A stretch of DNA of 64,000 nucleotides from Candidatus Zixiibacteriota bacterium. Its GTDB lineage: Bacteria; Zixibacteria; MSB-5A5; GN15; JAAZOE01. A program made the translations under genes and the position numbers. The stretch lies in the NCBI GenBank assembly GCA_023138975.1, contig JAGLON010000023.1:1-64000 (forward strand), read 5' to 3'. The notes beneath the pieces were generated by a model. That model did not search any database, was not told the DNA's origin, and worked only from the letters and a program-made list of their open reading frames with translations. Positions 1 to 8,809 of the stretch are shown here, piece by piece (within the stretch, counting starts at the first letter, position 1; each line of letters opens with the position of its first letter).

Positions 1-84
1 TGGACCTAAAATAGGGGGCTGATCATAAGTATTTGCTAATACTACAGATTAGTGTCTGGTGTTTTCTGTTGTTCGGACAACTGA

Positions 85-117
85 GCAAGCTCATAACCCG
101 AAGGTCAGGGGTTCAAA
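85..117 (+). pseudogene. tRNA-fMet-like fragment (anticodon loop to T loop)
   Basis: The segment reads CTCATAACCCGAAGGTC followed by GGGGTTCAAA. This matches the anticodon loop (CAT), the 3' anticodon stem, the variable region and the T loop of bacterial initiator tRNA. The 5' half is absent: the 5' anticodon stem should read CGGG but reads GCAAG. The acceptor 3' strand is also not recognisable after the T loop. It is a fragment and not a working tRNA. Fragments that begin at the anticodon loop are typical of integrase crossover sites in tRNA genes (known biology); that origin is inferred here. Confidence 0.6.
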
Positions 118-497
118 CAATAAATCTGTTAGCTCCTGAGTTTTTTGTTGATTAAAGCACTCTAAATGAGTACACTTGCACCCATGAAGACTGTAGCTGT
201 CAGAGGTCATCTGAAAAATATAAGCTCGAATTCAGGCAGAAGTATAGCCTCTGATTTTCTATGGAAATACGATAATCGTAGCACCTTAAGTTGTTGTCTC
301 GACTTCGGCCTTTTATTGACACTAGGAAAAAGGCTCTATAAAAATCCACAGCTCTAGACAATTGCTCAGAAGGATGTGTTCGTTATTGTATAAAATGGGT
401 GCCATTTCACTAGGTCACCTGATAGCTATTTGGAAAGTCGATTATTGGGTAGCGTAAGTCGTTGTGACACAACGACCACACCGAAAAAGCAAGCCCC

Positions 498-545
498 CTG
501 ACTGTTAATCAGCGGGTCGTTGGTTCGAGTCCAGCCGGGGGAGCA
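498..545 (+). pseudogene. tRNA-Asn(GTT) 3' half, copy 1 of a tRNA-tail array
   Basis: Anticodon stem CTGA/TCAG (498-501, 509-512) encloses the loop CTGTTAA, with anticodon GTT. A canonical T arm follows (GTTGG, TTCGAGT, CCAGC at 519-535), then the acceptor 3' strand CGGGGGA (536-542) and GCA. The partner acceptor strand TCCCCCG and the D arm are missing upstream, so this is a 3' half only. A strong terminator follows 30 bases later. Decayed relatives of the T-arm/acceptor part recur near 2672, 5613 and 8764. A 62-codon minus-strand frame (426-614) reads through it and should not be taken as a gene. Confidence 0.75.
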
Positions 546-573
546 AAATTTTGTATCGGTTTGATACACAAAG

Positions 574-603
574 GGATGCGTCGTTTTGACGCATCCTTTT
601 TTT
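574..603 (+). terminator. Rho-independent terminator after the tRNA-Asn fragment
   Basis: GGATGCGTC (574-582) pairs with GACGCATCC (588-596) around a five-base loop and is followed by seven T. The same GGATGC/GCATCC stem occurs after copies 2 and 3, showing that tRNA tail and terminator were duplicated together. Confidence 0.85.
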
Positions 604-691
604 ACTTTAGGCACATAGCCTTATATGCATCCAAAACGCCTATCTTAATGCAAGATTAGCGCTTACCATCTATGGCGGGGATCAGTATACT

Positions 692-708
692 AATTTCGCA
701 ACTTTTTA
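692..708. repeat. Left arm of 17-bp inverted repeat
   Basis: AATTTCGCAACTTTTTA at 692-708 is the exact reverse complement of TAAAAAGTTGCGAAATT at 2671-2687. The two arms bracket the YCF48-repeat gene. The right arm is part of tRNA-tail copy 2; similarity stops outside the 17 bases. Confidence 0.7.
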
Positions 709-770
709 AGGTATGAATGGGTTACTACAACTGTAAATGAATCTTTTGTCCCCGAGAACTACAGTAACTG

Positions 771-2387
771 CTAATTCCCTCCACCATCGGTTGTCCGTAA
801 TATTGTGCCACCAAATCCAACCACAGTGCCGTTGGTGGCATCGGTGAAACTTACTCCATAATAAGAATTATTTGTCGTGCTGCTTGTCTGGCTCGTCCAG
901 TTTGCTCCCCCGTCGGCTGTCCGTAATATAGTGCCGCTAGCCCCAACCACAGTACCGTTGTTGGCATCGGTGAAACTAACGTTATACAGAGAATTTGTCG
1001 TGCCGCTTGTCTGGCTTATCCAGTTTGTGCCGCCGTCGGATGTCCGTAATATTGTGCCAGACACCCCAACCGCAGTGCCGTTGTTGGCATCGGTGAAACT
1101 TACTCCAAACAACCAGTTTGTTGAACCGCTTGTCTGTTCCGTCCAGTTTGTACCGCCATCGGTTGTCCGTAATATAGTGCCACCAACCCCAACCATAGTA
1201 CCGTTGTTGGCATCAGTAAAACTAACGCCATGCAAAGATATTATCGTACCGCTTGTCTGGCTAGTCCAGGTAGCGCCTCCGTCGGTTGTCCGTAATATTG
1301 TGCCAGACACCCCAACCGCAGTGCCGTTGTTGGCATCGGTGAAACTTACGCCATATAGATGACGTCTCGTGCCGCTTGTCTGGCTCGTCCAGTTTGTACC
1401 ACCATTGGTTGTCCGTAATATTATGCCCCTGAGCCCAACTGCAGTACCGTTGGTGGCATCGGTGAAACTTACGCCAAGCAACCAGTCTGTTGAACCGCTT
1501 GTCTGTTCCGTCCAGGTAGTGCCGCCATCGGTTGTCCGTAATATAGTGCCGCCAGTCCCAACCACGGTACCGTTACTGGTATCGGTGAAACTTACTCCAG
1601 ACAATGAATTATTTGTCGTGCTGCTTGACTGGCTCGTCCAGGTAGCGCCGCCATCGGTTGTCCGTAATATCCTGCCATCATACCCAACCACAGTACCGTT
1701 GGTGGCATCGGTGAAACTTACGCCAAGCAACCAGTCTGTTGAACCGCTTGTCTGTTCCGTCCAGGTAGCGCCGCCGTCGATTGTCCGTAATATCGTGCCA
1801 TATCTCCCAACCGCTGTGCCATTATTGGCATCGGTGAAACTTACGCCAAGCAACCAGTCTGTTGTGCCGCTTGTCTGGCTCGCCCAGTTTGTACCGCCGT
1901 CGGCTGTTCGTAATATTGTACCACTATCTCCAACCACAGTACCGTTGTTGGCATCAGTAAAACTAACGCCATTCAACCAGTTTGTTGAACCGCTTGTCTG
2001 GCTCGCCCAGTTTTTACCCCCGTCGATTGTCCTTAGAATAGTGCCACCAAATCCAACCACAGTGCCGTTGTTGGCATCGGTAAAACTTACGCCAAGCAAC
2101 ATGTTTATCGTGCCGCTTGTCTGTTCCGTCCAGGTAGCGCCGCCGTCGATTGTCCGTAATATAATGCCATTATCCCCAACCGCAGTACCGATGTTGACAT
2201 CGGTGAAACAGATATCATTAAGAATATTCCCTTGTGGAAGAGGATTTTGCCAGAACCACCCCGTTTGCCCCTCTCCAGAATTGACCGGGCCAGTCGGGCC
2301 AGAATCTGAACAGCCGAATTGTAATGATAGAATTAATACTGAAAGAATGAACGATAACACTTGATGAAATCTTAAACGAATATACAT
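771..2387 (-). CDS. YCF48-like repeat beta-propeller, probable secreted or lipid-anchored protein
   Basis: A 538-residue protein built almost wholly from 12 tandem repeats of about 41 residues, each of the form GVSFTDANNGT.VG..GTILRTTDGG.TW. This is the YCF48/BNR-like propeller blade pattern known from photosystem assembly factor Ycf48 and many secreted proteins. The N-terminus (MYIRLRF, then a hydrophobic stretch ending QFGC at about residue 27) is a signal sequence with a weak, non-canonical lipobox. I chose ATG at 2387 because GGGGATAAGAAG lies just upstream; the frame is open 22 codons further but those lack a signal peptide. The DNA repeats (about 123 bp) are highly alike, pointing to recent expansion by unequal crossover. 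The last repeat stops abruptly at TTDGGGN. It stands alone between tRNA-tail copies 1 and 2. The ligand is unknown. Confidence 0.85.
   Translation of the reverse strand: MYIRLRFHQVLSFILSVLILSLQFGCSDSGPTGPVNSGEGQTGWFWQNPLPQGNILNDICFTDVNIGTAVGDNGIILRTIDGGATWTEQTSGTINMLLGVSFTDANNGTVVGFGGTILRTIDGGKNWASQTSGSTNWLNGVSFTDANNGTVVGDSGTILRTADGGTNWASQTSGTTDWLLGVSFTDANNGTAVGRYGTILRTIDGGATWTEQTSGSTDWLLGVSFTDATNGTVVGYDGRILRTTDGGATWTSQSSSTTNNSLSGVSFTDTSNGTVVGTGGTILRTTDGGTTWTEQTSGSTDWLLGVSFTDATNGTAVGLRGIILRTTNGGTNWTSQTSGTRRHLYGVSFTDANNGTAVGVSGTILRTTDGGATWTSQTSGTIISLHGVSFTDANNGTMVGVGGTILRTTDGGTNWTEQTSGSTNWLFGVSFTDANNGTAVGVSGTILRTSDGGTNWISQTSGTTNSLYNVSFTDANNGTVVGASGTILRTADGGANWTSQTSSTTNNSYYGVSFTDATNGTVVGFGGTILRTTDGGGN
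780..2230 (-). repeat. 123-bp tandem repeats encoding YCF48-like blades
   Basis: Twelve tandem units of about 123 bp with strongly conserved segments such as GGTTGTCCGTAATAT and GCATCGGTGAAACTTAC on the plus strand. Two units carry an extra codon (the STTNNS variants). The high DNA identity between units suggests recent expansion. Confidence 0.9.
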
Positions 2388-2670
2388 CTTCTTATCCCCG
2401 AGAGAATTGTTGATATAAGCTAATATAAATATATATAACACCAAAACTGCCAAACGTCAATACTCAGACCTCTATAAGCTTATACTACCAACTTTCTAAA
2501 AGGATTCAGATAGTTTCTTAGGTTGAGTACTCATTGGTATCCACGCAGTTCAAGACTAGAGTACCCTATTCCTTAGAAGTCTATCTAATCACTATTAACA
2601 CGTTGTTACTGATTTAGATACTGAACCCTAAACCTTGTAATATAGGTGCGAATTGATGAGATGAACATTG

Positions 2671-2710
2671 TAAAAAGTTGCGAAATTCGTCCATTAGGGG
2701 GAGCTTAAAT
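2671..2710 (+). repeat. Decayed tRNA-Asn tail, copy 2 (with right inverted-repeat arm)
   Basis: AAAAAGTTGCGAAATTCGTCC is followed by GGGGGAGCTTAAAT. This aligns to the T arm and acceptor end of the tRNA-Asn fragment at 519-545 and closely to copy 4 (8764-8799). It shares with copy 3 a stretch running through AGC.TAAATATTG into the same GGATGC terminator stem. Confidence 0.65.
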
Positions 2711-2720
2711 ATTGTTATGC

Positions 2721-2752
2721 AAAAGGATGCGCTAGTACGGCGCATCCTTTTT
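2721..2752. terminator. Bidirectional terminator of tRNA-tail copy 2
   Basis: AAAAGGATGCGC (2721-2732) pairs with GCGCATCCTTTT (2740-2751), giving A-run, stem and T-run. It can terminate in both directions and lies about 80 bp beyond the stop codon of the minus-strand S9 peptidase. Confidence 0.8.
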
Positions 2753-2833
2753 CTGTGTGCAGGACAAAGTGATTTATTCGAAGTCTATTTCAACAATGCA
2801 TTATTAGACCGATAACTCAATATCTCTCAAACC

Positions 2834-5329
2834 TCATTTTAAATCAGAGTTTTGAGATGTGGTCGTCTCACTTCCCTTTACATGTATGTCAAACCATCGG
2901 AGCTGCTCCCAAAGCACATGCTCCACACTCTCCCGAGCCCGATAGCCATGATCCTCGAACGGCAGTAATACCAATCGGGCCGTCCCGCCCGAACCACGCA
3001 CAGCCTCGAAGAAAACCTCAGACTGGAACGTAAGCGTACCCGGGTTGGAATCATCGTTACCGTGAATGACAAGGACTGGCTCGTTGACCTGATCTGCAAA
3101 GAAAGTCGGTGAGAGCTGGATATAGACATCTCTTGCCTCGAAGAGAGAGCGACGTTCGGATTGGAAACCGAAAGGCTGATTAGTCTTGTTGTATGAGCCG
3201 CTGCGCGCGATGCCAGCCCGAAACAGATCGGTATGGGCCAAGAGATTGGCCACCATAAGCCCACCGTGACTGTGGCCGATGATGCCTATCCGCTCCGGAT
3301 CGGTCACGCCCATATCGACAGCCTTGGACACTGCGGCCTCCGCATCTGCTACCAGTTGAGGCACGAAGGTGTTGTAGGTCGTCTCGGGATCACCGAGCAT
3401 CGGCATAGCTGTCCGGTCGAGTACTGCATATCCATTTAGCAAGAAGTAGAGATGTGATGGGCCATATAAACGCATGAATCTCTGAGCCGAGCCACTGACC
3501 TGCCCGGCAGTTGCTGCTCCTGAGTACTCGAGCGGATAAGCATAGATTACCGTAGGCAGCGGTGTGCCTTCTTTATAGCCGGGAGGAAGATGCAGCTGGA
3601 AGCTGAGAGGGACACCATCTTCACGCTCATATCGTACGATGCGCTTCTCTATTTCTCGCAACTGGGGAGTAGGATCCTCAAAGCGAGTGATCGGTTCGCG
3701 CTCCAAGGTCCGGTTGGCTTCACCCTCATCCGCCTTGATATCTTTACCAAATGTGGCTAGATAGTAATTTGGTACGTCGACGGCAGACTCGGAGCGCAGC
3801 ACGAAATGGTTCTCGTCACCGGCGAATGCCACAAAGTACTCATAACGGTTAGGATCACAGCGGAACAAACGCTCGGTCTCACCGGATTCAAGATGACGCA
3901 GATCCAAGAACGGTCGGTCCCCCTTATCAGTAGCACCACTTCCGCGAAAATAAACGGCATCTCCGTTTTGGCGCAACACCCAGCGGCCGTTTTCAAGCGG
4001 TCGAAACATGGGATTACCAGGGTTTCCGTATCGGTCGCCCTCGTCGAGATCATACCACTGGCGAGATGTACCTTCGTCTACATCCAATAGCCAGACATAG
4101 CGCCAACGGCGTATCCGTTCGCGCTCGGTTAGCATAAGCATACCGACCTTGGAACCCCAGGCATTCTTCCAGGGCTGGATCCGGTGTTCTGCTCGGAAGA
4201 CTTCCTGAGGCTTACTCGTGAAGGGTGCATCCAGACGCATGAGCCGATCACGATGAGATACTTTGGCTACCGGATCTCCACCATCGAGTGCCTCAACCCA
4301 AAAGAGCATATGGGGAGCGGTAGGACGCCATTCTACCGAGCGCGGACCCTCCGCCACTCCGTGGATAGGGATCTCGTTGGCCAACGGCAGGGAAGCAATG
4401 TTCGCTACTAGATCGCCTTCGTTATTCCATACCTCGATCTCGGTTGCAAAACGCCACCAGGCTACCTCATGGGACCACGGAACGACAAGACGTTCGATGA
4501 GGATAAATTCCCCATTCGGTGAGAACTCAGCTTTTATATAAGGTGCGGGTTTACCAATGACATTGACCTTACCTGTCCCCGGGTCAACTATGACCAACTC
4601 ACTGGTTGTGTAATACTCAAAAAGCGCATCGTCGTGAACAGTCGTAAGCAGGTTGCGCGCCTCGTATGTGGAACGGGCTGATGCTCCCACTCCTTCAAGG
4701 ATTTCCGGACCTACCGGTATTACCGGTGGTTCGGGAGCCGGTCCACGCGACGGAATGCGGCTGATTAGTAATTGCTTTTGATCAGGAAGCCAACTCACTG
4801 AACTACCCAGCAAAGGGTTGAGAGCAAGATTCTCAATCTTGGTCACATTACCATCCACCGAGCCAATCCACAGGCCGATATGATCAGAATGCCCGACAGT
4901 GAGTGCGAAATGTTGGCCATCCACGGTCCATTCCACATCGTGGACTTCACTACTCTCAGGTAAGTTTAAAGGTGTCGTAACTCCGTCCTTTACCCTAACC
5001 AGGCGAGGAGAAGTCCCCCCATGTCTTCCATGATTTCCGTTGATGGCAGGATTGACCCTAATACCGGCAAGCTTATGCATTAGTGCAGCAAACTCGGCAA
5101 GAGGGGGATACAGGACAGGATCGGCAAGGAACATGTATTCGCCAGTTGGAGCCGTCCACACCCATGGGAGTTGGGGTGCGTGGAGTACTTTCATTATCTC
5201 ATCTGATGGAGACTGCCACGCGGAAGCTGACTCCACTTTGTCAATGGATATCTGTGCGCTCGCTGATGACACACAAAGTACCGCTGTGATTACAAATAAT
5301 ATCGCTCCAGTCGCGATTATTCTCTTCAT
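2834..5329 (-). CDS. S9 family (prolyl oligopeptidase-type) serine peptidase, S9D glutamyl-endopeptidase-like
   Basis: 831 residues. A signal peptide (MKRIIATGAILFVITAVLCV, cleavage near SASA-Q) indicates export. An N-terminal beta-propeller region (about 40-560) precedes a C-terminal alpha/beta-hydrolase domain. The catalytic triad is visible: nucleophile Ser687 in GHSHGG, Asp760 in HGNDDSNPG and His794 in FEDHGYR. The stretch after the nucleophile (NLLAHTDLFRAGIARSGSYN, then PFGFQSERR) is the pattern of the S9D glutamyl endopeptidases known from chloroplasts and cyanobacteria, and the length fits that family. It probably degrades peptides in the periplasm or outside the cell. A strong AGGAGGT lies upstream of the ATG. 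The gene stands alone between tRNA-tail copies 2 and 3, facing away from its neighbour at 5919. The substrate is inferred from the family. Confidence 0.9.
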   Translation of the reverse strand: MKRIIATGAILFVITAVLCVSSASAQISIDKVESASAWQSPSDEIMKVLHAPQLPWVWTAPTGEYMFLADPVLYPPLAEFAALMHKLAGIRVNPAINGNHGRHGGTSPRLVRVKDGVTTPLNLPESSEVHDVEWTVDGQHFALTVGHSDHIGLWIGSVDGNVTKIENLALNPLLGSSVSWLPDQKQLLISRIPSRGPAPEPPVIPVGPEILEGVGASARSTYEARNLLTTVHDDALFEYYTTSELVIVDPGTGKVNVIGKPAPYIKAEFSPNGEFILIERLVVPWSHEVAWWRFATEIEVWNNEGDLVANIASLPLANEIPIHGVAEGPRSVEWRPTAPHMLFWVEALDGGDPVAKVSHRDRLMRLDAPFTSKPQEVFRAEHRIQPWKNAWGSKVGMLMLTERERIRRWRYVWLLDVDEGTSRQWYDLDEGDRYGNPGNPMFRPLENGRWVLRQNGDAVYFRGSGATDKGDRPFLDLRHLESGETERLFRCDPNRYEYFVAFAGDENHFVLRSESAVDVPNYYLATFGKDIKADEGEANRTLEREPITRFEDPTPQLREIEKRIVRYEREDGVPLSFQLHLPPGYKEGTPLPTVIYAYPLEYSGAATAGQVSGSAQRFMRLYGPSHLYFLLNGYAVLDRTAMPMLGDPETTYNTFVPQLVADAEAAVSKAVDMGVTDPERIGIIGHSHGGLMVANLLAHTDLFRAGIARSGSYNKTNQPFGFQSERRSLFEARDVYIQLSPTFFADQVNEPVLVIHGNDDSNPGTLTFQSEVFFEAVRGSGGTARLVLLPFEDHGYRARESVEHVLWEQLRWFDIHVKGSETTTSQNSDLK

Positions 5330-5612
5330 CTTGACCTCCTGAGCTTAGTGTCCGATTTAGGACTATATGGACTTACTAATGAAAGTTAAAAGACAGATTG
5401 ATTTATTGCAATAGCCTACCACCAGTTTTTTCACAAACGAATCTTAACAAGATAGCAAAATGTTTTATCAGGAGAGATATCATTACACTTGGAAATTAAA
5501 GCGAAAGTTCTGAGTTCTGGACAGTCAGGGGAGATAATTTTTCACAAAGTCCTATTGCTACTCAAATTGAGGATAATTGCTCAATAGCGATATTCGCTTC
5601 GTCAGTAGCACA

Positions 5613-5649
5613 AAAGTTAGTAAAGTCGTCTAATAGAGTGAGCCTAAAT
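5613..5649 (+). repeat. Decayed tRNA-Asn tail, copy 3
   Basis: AAAGTTAGTAAAGTCGTC then GAGTGAGCCTAAATATTG. It differs from copy 2 by scattered substitutions and runs on into an equivalent terminator. Resemblance to the tRNA-Asn fragment itself is faint; it is recognised mainly through copy 2. Confidence 0.6.
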
Positions 5650-5660
5650 ATTGCTACACA

Positions 5661-5692
5661 AAAGGATGCATCAATTGACGCATCCTTTTTTT
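5661..5692. terminator. Terminator-like hairpin of tRNA-tail copy 3
   Basis: AAAGGATGC (5661-5669) pairs with GCATCCTTT (5680-5688), followed by a T run. It matches the terminators at 574 and 2721. No gene ends just before it. Confidence 0.75.
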
Positions 5693-5802
5693 GTTTGTAA
5701 ATCAATATAAACAAGCAACAAGCATCGGCCGATCATAGGTTCGCCATTGAAGATATGGCTAACCCTCATCCATGTGAAGCCTTTCCTTTCCACGCTTTCA
5801 GA

Positions 5803-5830
5803 TTGCATCTGGTTAGATTTGTATTATACT
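5803..5830 (+). promoter_or_regulatory. Candidate sigma70-type promoter for the C25 peptidase gene
   Basis: TTGCAT (5803-5808), a 16-base spacer and TATACT (5825-5830), about 90 bases before the ATG at 5919. The boxes are near consensus but the match is by eye only. Confidence 0.4.
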
Positions 5831-5918
5831 ATAACTATTGTACTCAAACTGTCCGATGACATATTATGCACGAATTGTAACAAGTATACTCCAACTTTCT
5901 ATTTAATGGTAAAATGAT

Positions 5919-8621
5919 ATGAAAAAAACAACTCAGCTTTTTATGATTCTTATCGCGCTGGCTCTTGCCGCTGGGACAACAAACGGTGAAACAGATACCA
6001 CCAGGGAATCTCAATCCAGTGACAATATTACCACCTCTTCCATCCCCCCGAAACAGGACGGTCGAGAGATTAAGAGACTCGAATGGCATGCTCCCCATGG
6101 TATTTTCCCCGGTCAATACGCTGAATATCTGCAGATGCATCCGCTTGAAGCTCCAAAATTCAAAACAGTTGTGACTGATAAGAATCAGCTCGATGCTAAC
6201 ATTTCTATTTTGGTTGATGCGTCTTTGTATACGCAAATCACAACCAACCTTAACCAGTACATTGCCGATATCGAATCCGAGGGCTACACGGTGTTTTTAA
6301 GTACCGTTTCAGGCGGGTCTCCCCAAGATATCAAAGATTGGGTGATAGACAGGTACAATGCCGGAAGTGAAGGTTTCTTCTTTATCGGCGACATTACCGC
6401 TGCCTGGGCCGAAGTGTCCGGCTCCCAATTCCCTTGCGACCTGTTCTATATGGATCTTGATGACAACTGGCAGGATAACGATTCTGATGGCATTTACGAG
6501 GTTCACACCGCCGGAACCGGCGATATGGCGCCAGAGGTCTATATCGGCAGGCTTTATGCACATTCACTCTCTTATGGCAGCGAAGCCGGTATGGTCAATG
6601 ATTACTTCACCAAAGCTCACGCATATCGGCTTGGTCAATTGACCCAACCCTGGCGCAGCCTAGAATATGTCGATGAGGACTGGTGGAGCATGCCCGTCAA
6701 TCTCGATCTGGTGTATGGCGACAGCGTGGTTCGGTTCGATTATGGTTATTACACAACCGCCTCAGATTACCTCGACCAAATGGATCATGGTCGGCATTTC
6801 GTGACAGTTTGTGCCCACAGCTATTCCGGCGGTCACCACTTTGGAACCCGCCCCACCGAATCGGTCGCCTATGCCCACGTCTATGTATATAGCCCGACCA
6901 CACGAGCAGCCAAGCTTCTCCTGGGCAGCGACGATGGAATCAGGGTCTGGCTCAATAGCTCTCTTATATATACCAACGACCGCTATGGAGATTGGGTGGA
7001 AGACGCTTACGAGGTTGATGTCACCTTACAAGAAGGCTGGAATCAGCTGCTGTGTAAAGTTAGTCAGGGTGGTGGAGGTTTTTACTTCTCGGCCCGGTTC
7101 ACGGATCAATCGTACTGGACATTCACTGATCTTGAGTACCAGATCAATAACCCGGCAGGCTACCCGGCGGAGGCAGAGTTTATCCGGGGATGGCTGTTGA
7201 ATGGTTTCCATGAAGATATCTCGGACAATTTTTGGAACTATCTTAATACCAATTATCTCGGTGTCTCCGAGAGCGTGATCAATCCCACCGAAGGGGAAGT
7301 AATGGGCGGTAATACATGGACAACTGTCAGTTCCGGCGGTCCTTATGTGGATATGTCCGCCCACGAAGCCATGAACTATGGTGCCTGCTATTCATTTGCA
7401 AAAGTTTACTCGTCAACTGAACAAACCTGTCAGCTCTGGCTGGGATATGATGATGGTGCCCGGGTATGGCTCAACGGCAACGAAGTGTTGTATGACAATG
7501 TTTACGGTGGCTTTGAGGCTGACATATCCAAAATAGGCATTACATTGAATGCCGGAGAAAACCGCCTGCTCGTGAAAGTGTCTCAATGGATGGGTTCTCA
7601 CGGATTTAGCGCCCGGTTCTGTCAGCCTGATGGCAGCCCGGTGAGTGGTCTTTCTTATGATCCTGAGCCTACACCCATTACGCACATCGGCAGTTGGCTG
7701 ATCAACGGTCCCTATCTCAATCCCGATGTCGGTACTCGCCTAATCACTGACTATCTTGAGGGAGAAGAAACGATCACCCCCAGCGAAGGAGATACTGCCA
7801 CTCTGGGCACCTGGGAATGCAGCCTGAATAATGGGTGTCCATTCGATTTCGGCACTTATTACGACCGCGAGGGCGAATGGGTGTATTCCTCGACTATCCA
7901 GAATTGCGACCCGCCGGTTTTGTTCTACAATCTTTTCTCGTGCGGACCCGGCCGTTTCACCGACGACGACTATCTGGCGGGCTCGTATATTTTCAACACC
8001 TCTACCGGTCTTATAACAATCGCGTCTTCAAAAAGCGGCAGTATGCTCAATTTTCACGACTTCACCGGTCCGCTGTCCGAGGACAACAAAACCATAGGTC
8101 AAGCCATGCTTGAGTGGTTTCAAGCCCAGGCTCCGTTTGAGCTTTGGGAACAGGAATGGTACTATGGTCTGGTAATCAATGGAGATCCGACTCTGCAACT
8201 GCTGGTCTGCGTCGACAGTGACGGTGATGGTTTTGGTGATTCTGGATATCCAGAAAACACGTGTGCCACAGACAATTGCCCCTATATTTATAATGCGATG
8301 CAGGAGGATTTTGATCAGGACGGTATCGGCGATTCATGTGATAACTGTATTGAAGTTTATAATCCTGACCAGTTGGATACTAATGGAAATAGCATTGGCG
8401 ATATCTGCGAATATATCTGCGGCGACGCAAACGGCGACGATGAGTTGAACCTCGGTGATGCGGTCTTTATCATTTCGTATGCTTTCAAAGGCGGCCCGGC
8501 CCCCGAGCCAGAAGCTTCCGGCGATGCCAATTGCGACGGCGAAGCGAACATCGGTGATGCTGTGTATCTGATCAATTATGTCTTCAAAGGCGGCCCCGAC
8601 CCGTGTGAGGGGTGTGAGTAA
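5919..8621 (+). CDS. C25 (gingipain-like) peptidase with two PA14-like inserts, TSP3 and dockerin-like modules
   Basis: 900 residues with a signal peptide ([20 protein letters not shown]). Residues about 90-310 are C25-like ([35 protein letters not shown]) and end at candidate catalytic histidines in [11 protein letters not shown] (His300, His306/307). Two related beta-sandwich modules follow (about 315-400 and 485-570), each with a [12 protein letters not shown]-type motif as in PA14-like or carbohydrate-binding domains. The C25 fold then resumes, with candidate nucleophile Cys675 in [10 protein letters not shown] and a family-typical [11 protein letters not shown] ending. TSP3 calcium repeats (about 765-830) and a two-repeat dockerin-like module (833-900) close the protein. 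It probably cleaves proteins at the cell surface. The inserts between His and Cys are unusual. The gene stands alone between tRNA-tail copies 3 and 4. Confidence 0.8.
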   Translation: MKKTTQLFMILIALALAAGTTNGETDTTRESQSSDNITTSSIPPKQDGREIKRLEWHAPHGIFPGQYAEYLQMHPLEAPKFKTVVTDKNQLDANISILVDASLYTQITTNLNQYIADIESEGYTVFLSTVSGGSPQDIKDWVIDRYNAGSEGFFFIGDITAAWAEVSGSQFPCDLFYMDLDDNWQDNDSDGIYEVHTAGTGDMAPEVYIGRLYAHSLSYGSEAGMVNDYFTKAHAYRLGQLTQPWRSLEYVDEDWWSMPVNLDLVYGDSVVRFDYGYYTTASDYLDQMDHGRHFVTVCAHSYSGGHHFGTRPTESVAYAHVYVYSPTTRAAKLLLGSDDGIRVWLNSSLIYTNDRYGDWVEDAYEVDVTLQEGWNQLLCKVSQGGGGFYFSARFTDQSYWTFTDLEYQINNPAGYPAEAEFIRGWLLNGFHEDISDNFWNYLNTNYLGVSESVINPTEGEVMGGNTWTTVSSGGPYVDMSAHEAMNYGACYSFAKVYSSTEQTCQLWLGYDDGARVWLNGNEVLYDNVYGGFEADISKIGITLNAGENRLLVKVSQWMGSHGFSARFCQPDGSPVSGLSYDPEPTPITHIGSWLINGPYLNPDVGTRLITDYLEGEETITPSEGDTATLGTWECSLNNGCPFDFGTYYDREGEWVYSSTIQNCDPPVLFYNLFSCGPGRFTDDDYLAGSYIFNTSTGLITIASSKSGSMLNFHDFTGPLSEDNKTIGQAMLEWFQAQAPFELWEQEWYYGLVINGDPTLQLLVCVDSDGDGFGDSGYPENTCATDNCPYIYNAMQEDFDQDGIGDSCDNCIEVYNPDQLDTNGNSIGDICEYICGDANGDDELNLGDAVFIISYAFKGGPAPEPEASGDANCDGEANIGDAVYLINYVFKGGPDPCEGCE

Positions 8622-8650
8622 TATAGTAAGTGCAAACCAGCAGTTAATCT

Positions 8651-8679
8651 AAAGGCCGACAAATATCGGCCTTTTTTAT
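8651..8679 (+). terminator. Terminator of the C25 peptidase gene
   Basis: AAAGGCCGA (8651-8659) pairs with TCGGCCTTT (8666-8674) and is followed by T-rich sequence, 30 bases after the stop codon. Confidence 0.85.
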
Positions 8680-8763
8680 TGTTGATAAAACGTCATGAAT
8701 TCTTAGACGGTAATTAGTTTTGTCAATTCAGTTGTAGGTTTCACATCCGGCTCATGCTGCATA

Positions 8764-8799
8764 TAGTTGCGAAACTCGTCCAGCCGGGAGAGCTTAAAT
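8764..8799 (+). repeat. Decayed tRNA-Asn tail, copy 4
   Basis: AGTTGCGAAACTCGTCC then AGCCGGGAGAGCTTAAAT. The part GTCCAGCCGGG.GAGC matches the tRNA-Asn fragment (529-544) at all but one base. The 5' part matches copy 2 with one change, so copy 4 links the recognisable tRNA fragment with the more decayed copies. Confidence 0.7.
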
Positions 8800-8809
8800 G
8801 TACAAGAGG

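Larger units (their letters stand above)
1..770. other. Left-edge region without protein genes; tRNA remnants
   Basis: No convincing protein gene is seen here. The stretch holds a tRNA-fMet-like fragment (85-117), a tRNA-Asn 3' half (498-545) with a terminator (574-603), and the left arm of a 17-bp inverted repeat (692-708). The open frames that exist are short and lack recognisable ribosome sites; one of them simply reads through the tRNA-Asn fragment. Confidence 0.6.
2388..2833. other. Intergenic region with tRNA-tail copy 2
   Basis: About 450 bp between the YCF48 protein start and the S9 peptidase stop. Apart from the right inverted-repeat arm, tRNA-tail copy 2 and its terminator (2671-2752), I see nothing coding. 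Confidence 0.6.
5330..5918. other. Intergenic region with tRNA-tail copy 3 and a divergent promoter zone
   Basis: About 590 bp between two divergent peptidase genes. It holds tRNA-tail copy 3 with its terminator (5613-5692) and a candidate promoter for the C25 peptidase (5803-5830). The terminator is not at the end of either neighbouring gene. I see no coding sequence. Confidence 0.6.

Noticed and set aside
426-614. Minus-strand 62-codon frame with CSPGWTRTNDPLINS
   Set aside because: This peptide is the well-known artefact of translating the complement of a tRNA-Asn; it reads through the tRNA fragment and a terminator.
877-2364. Two long plus-strand frames (877-1362 and 1369-2364) opposite the YCF48-repeat gene
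   Set aside because: They mirror the tandem repeats of the real minus-strand gene, giving a low-complexity VRNIVP..PTTVPLLASVKLTP pattern, with no ribosome sites or signal peptide.
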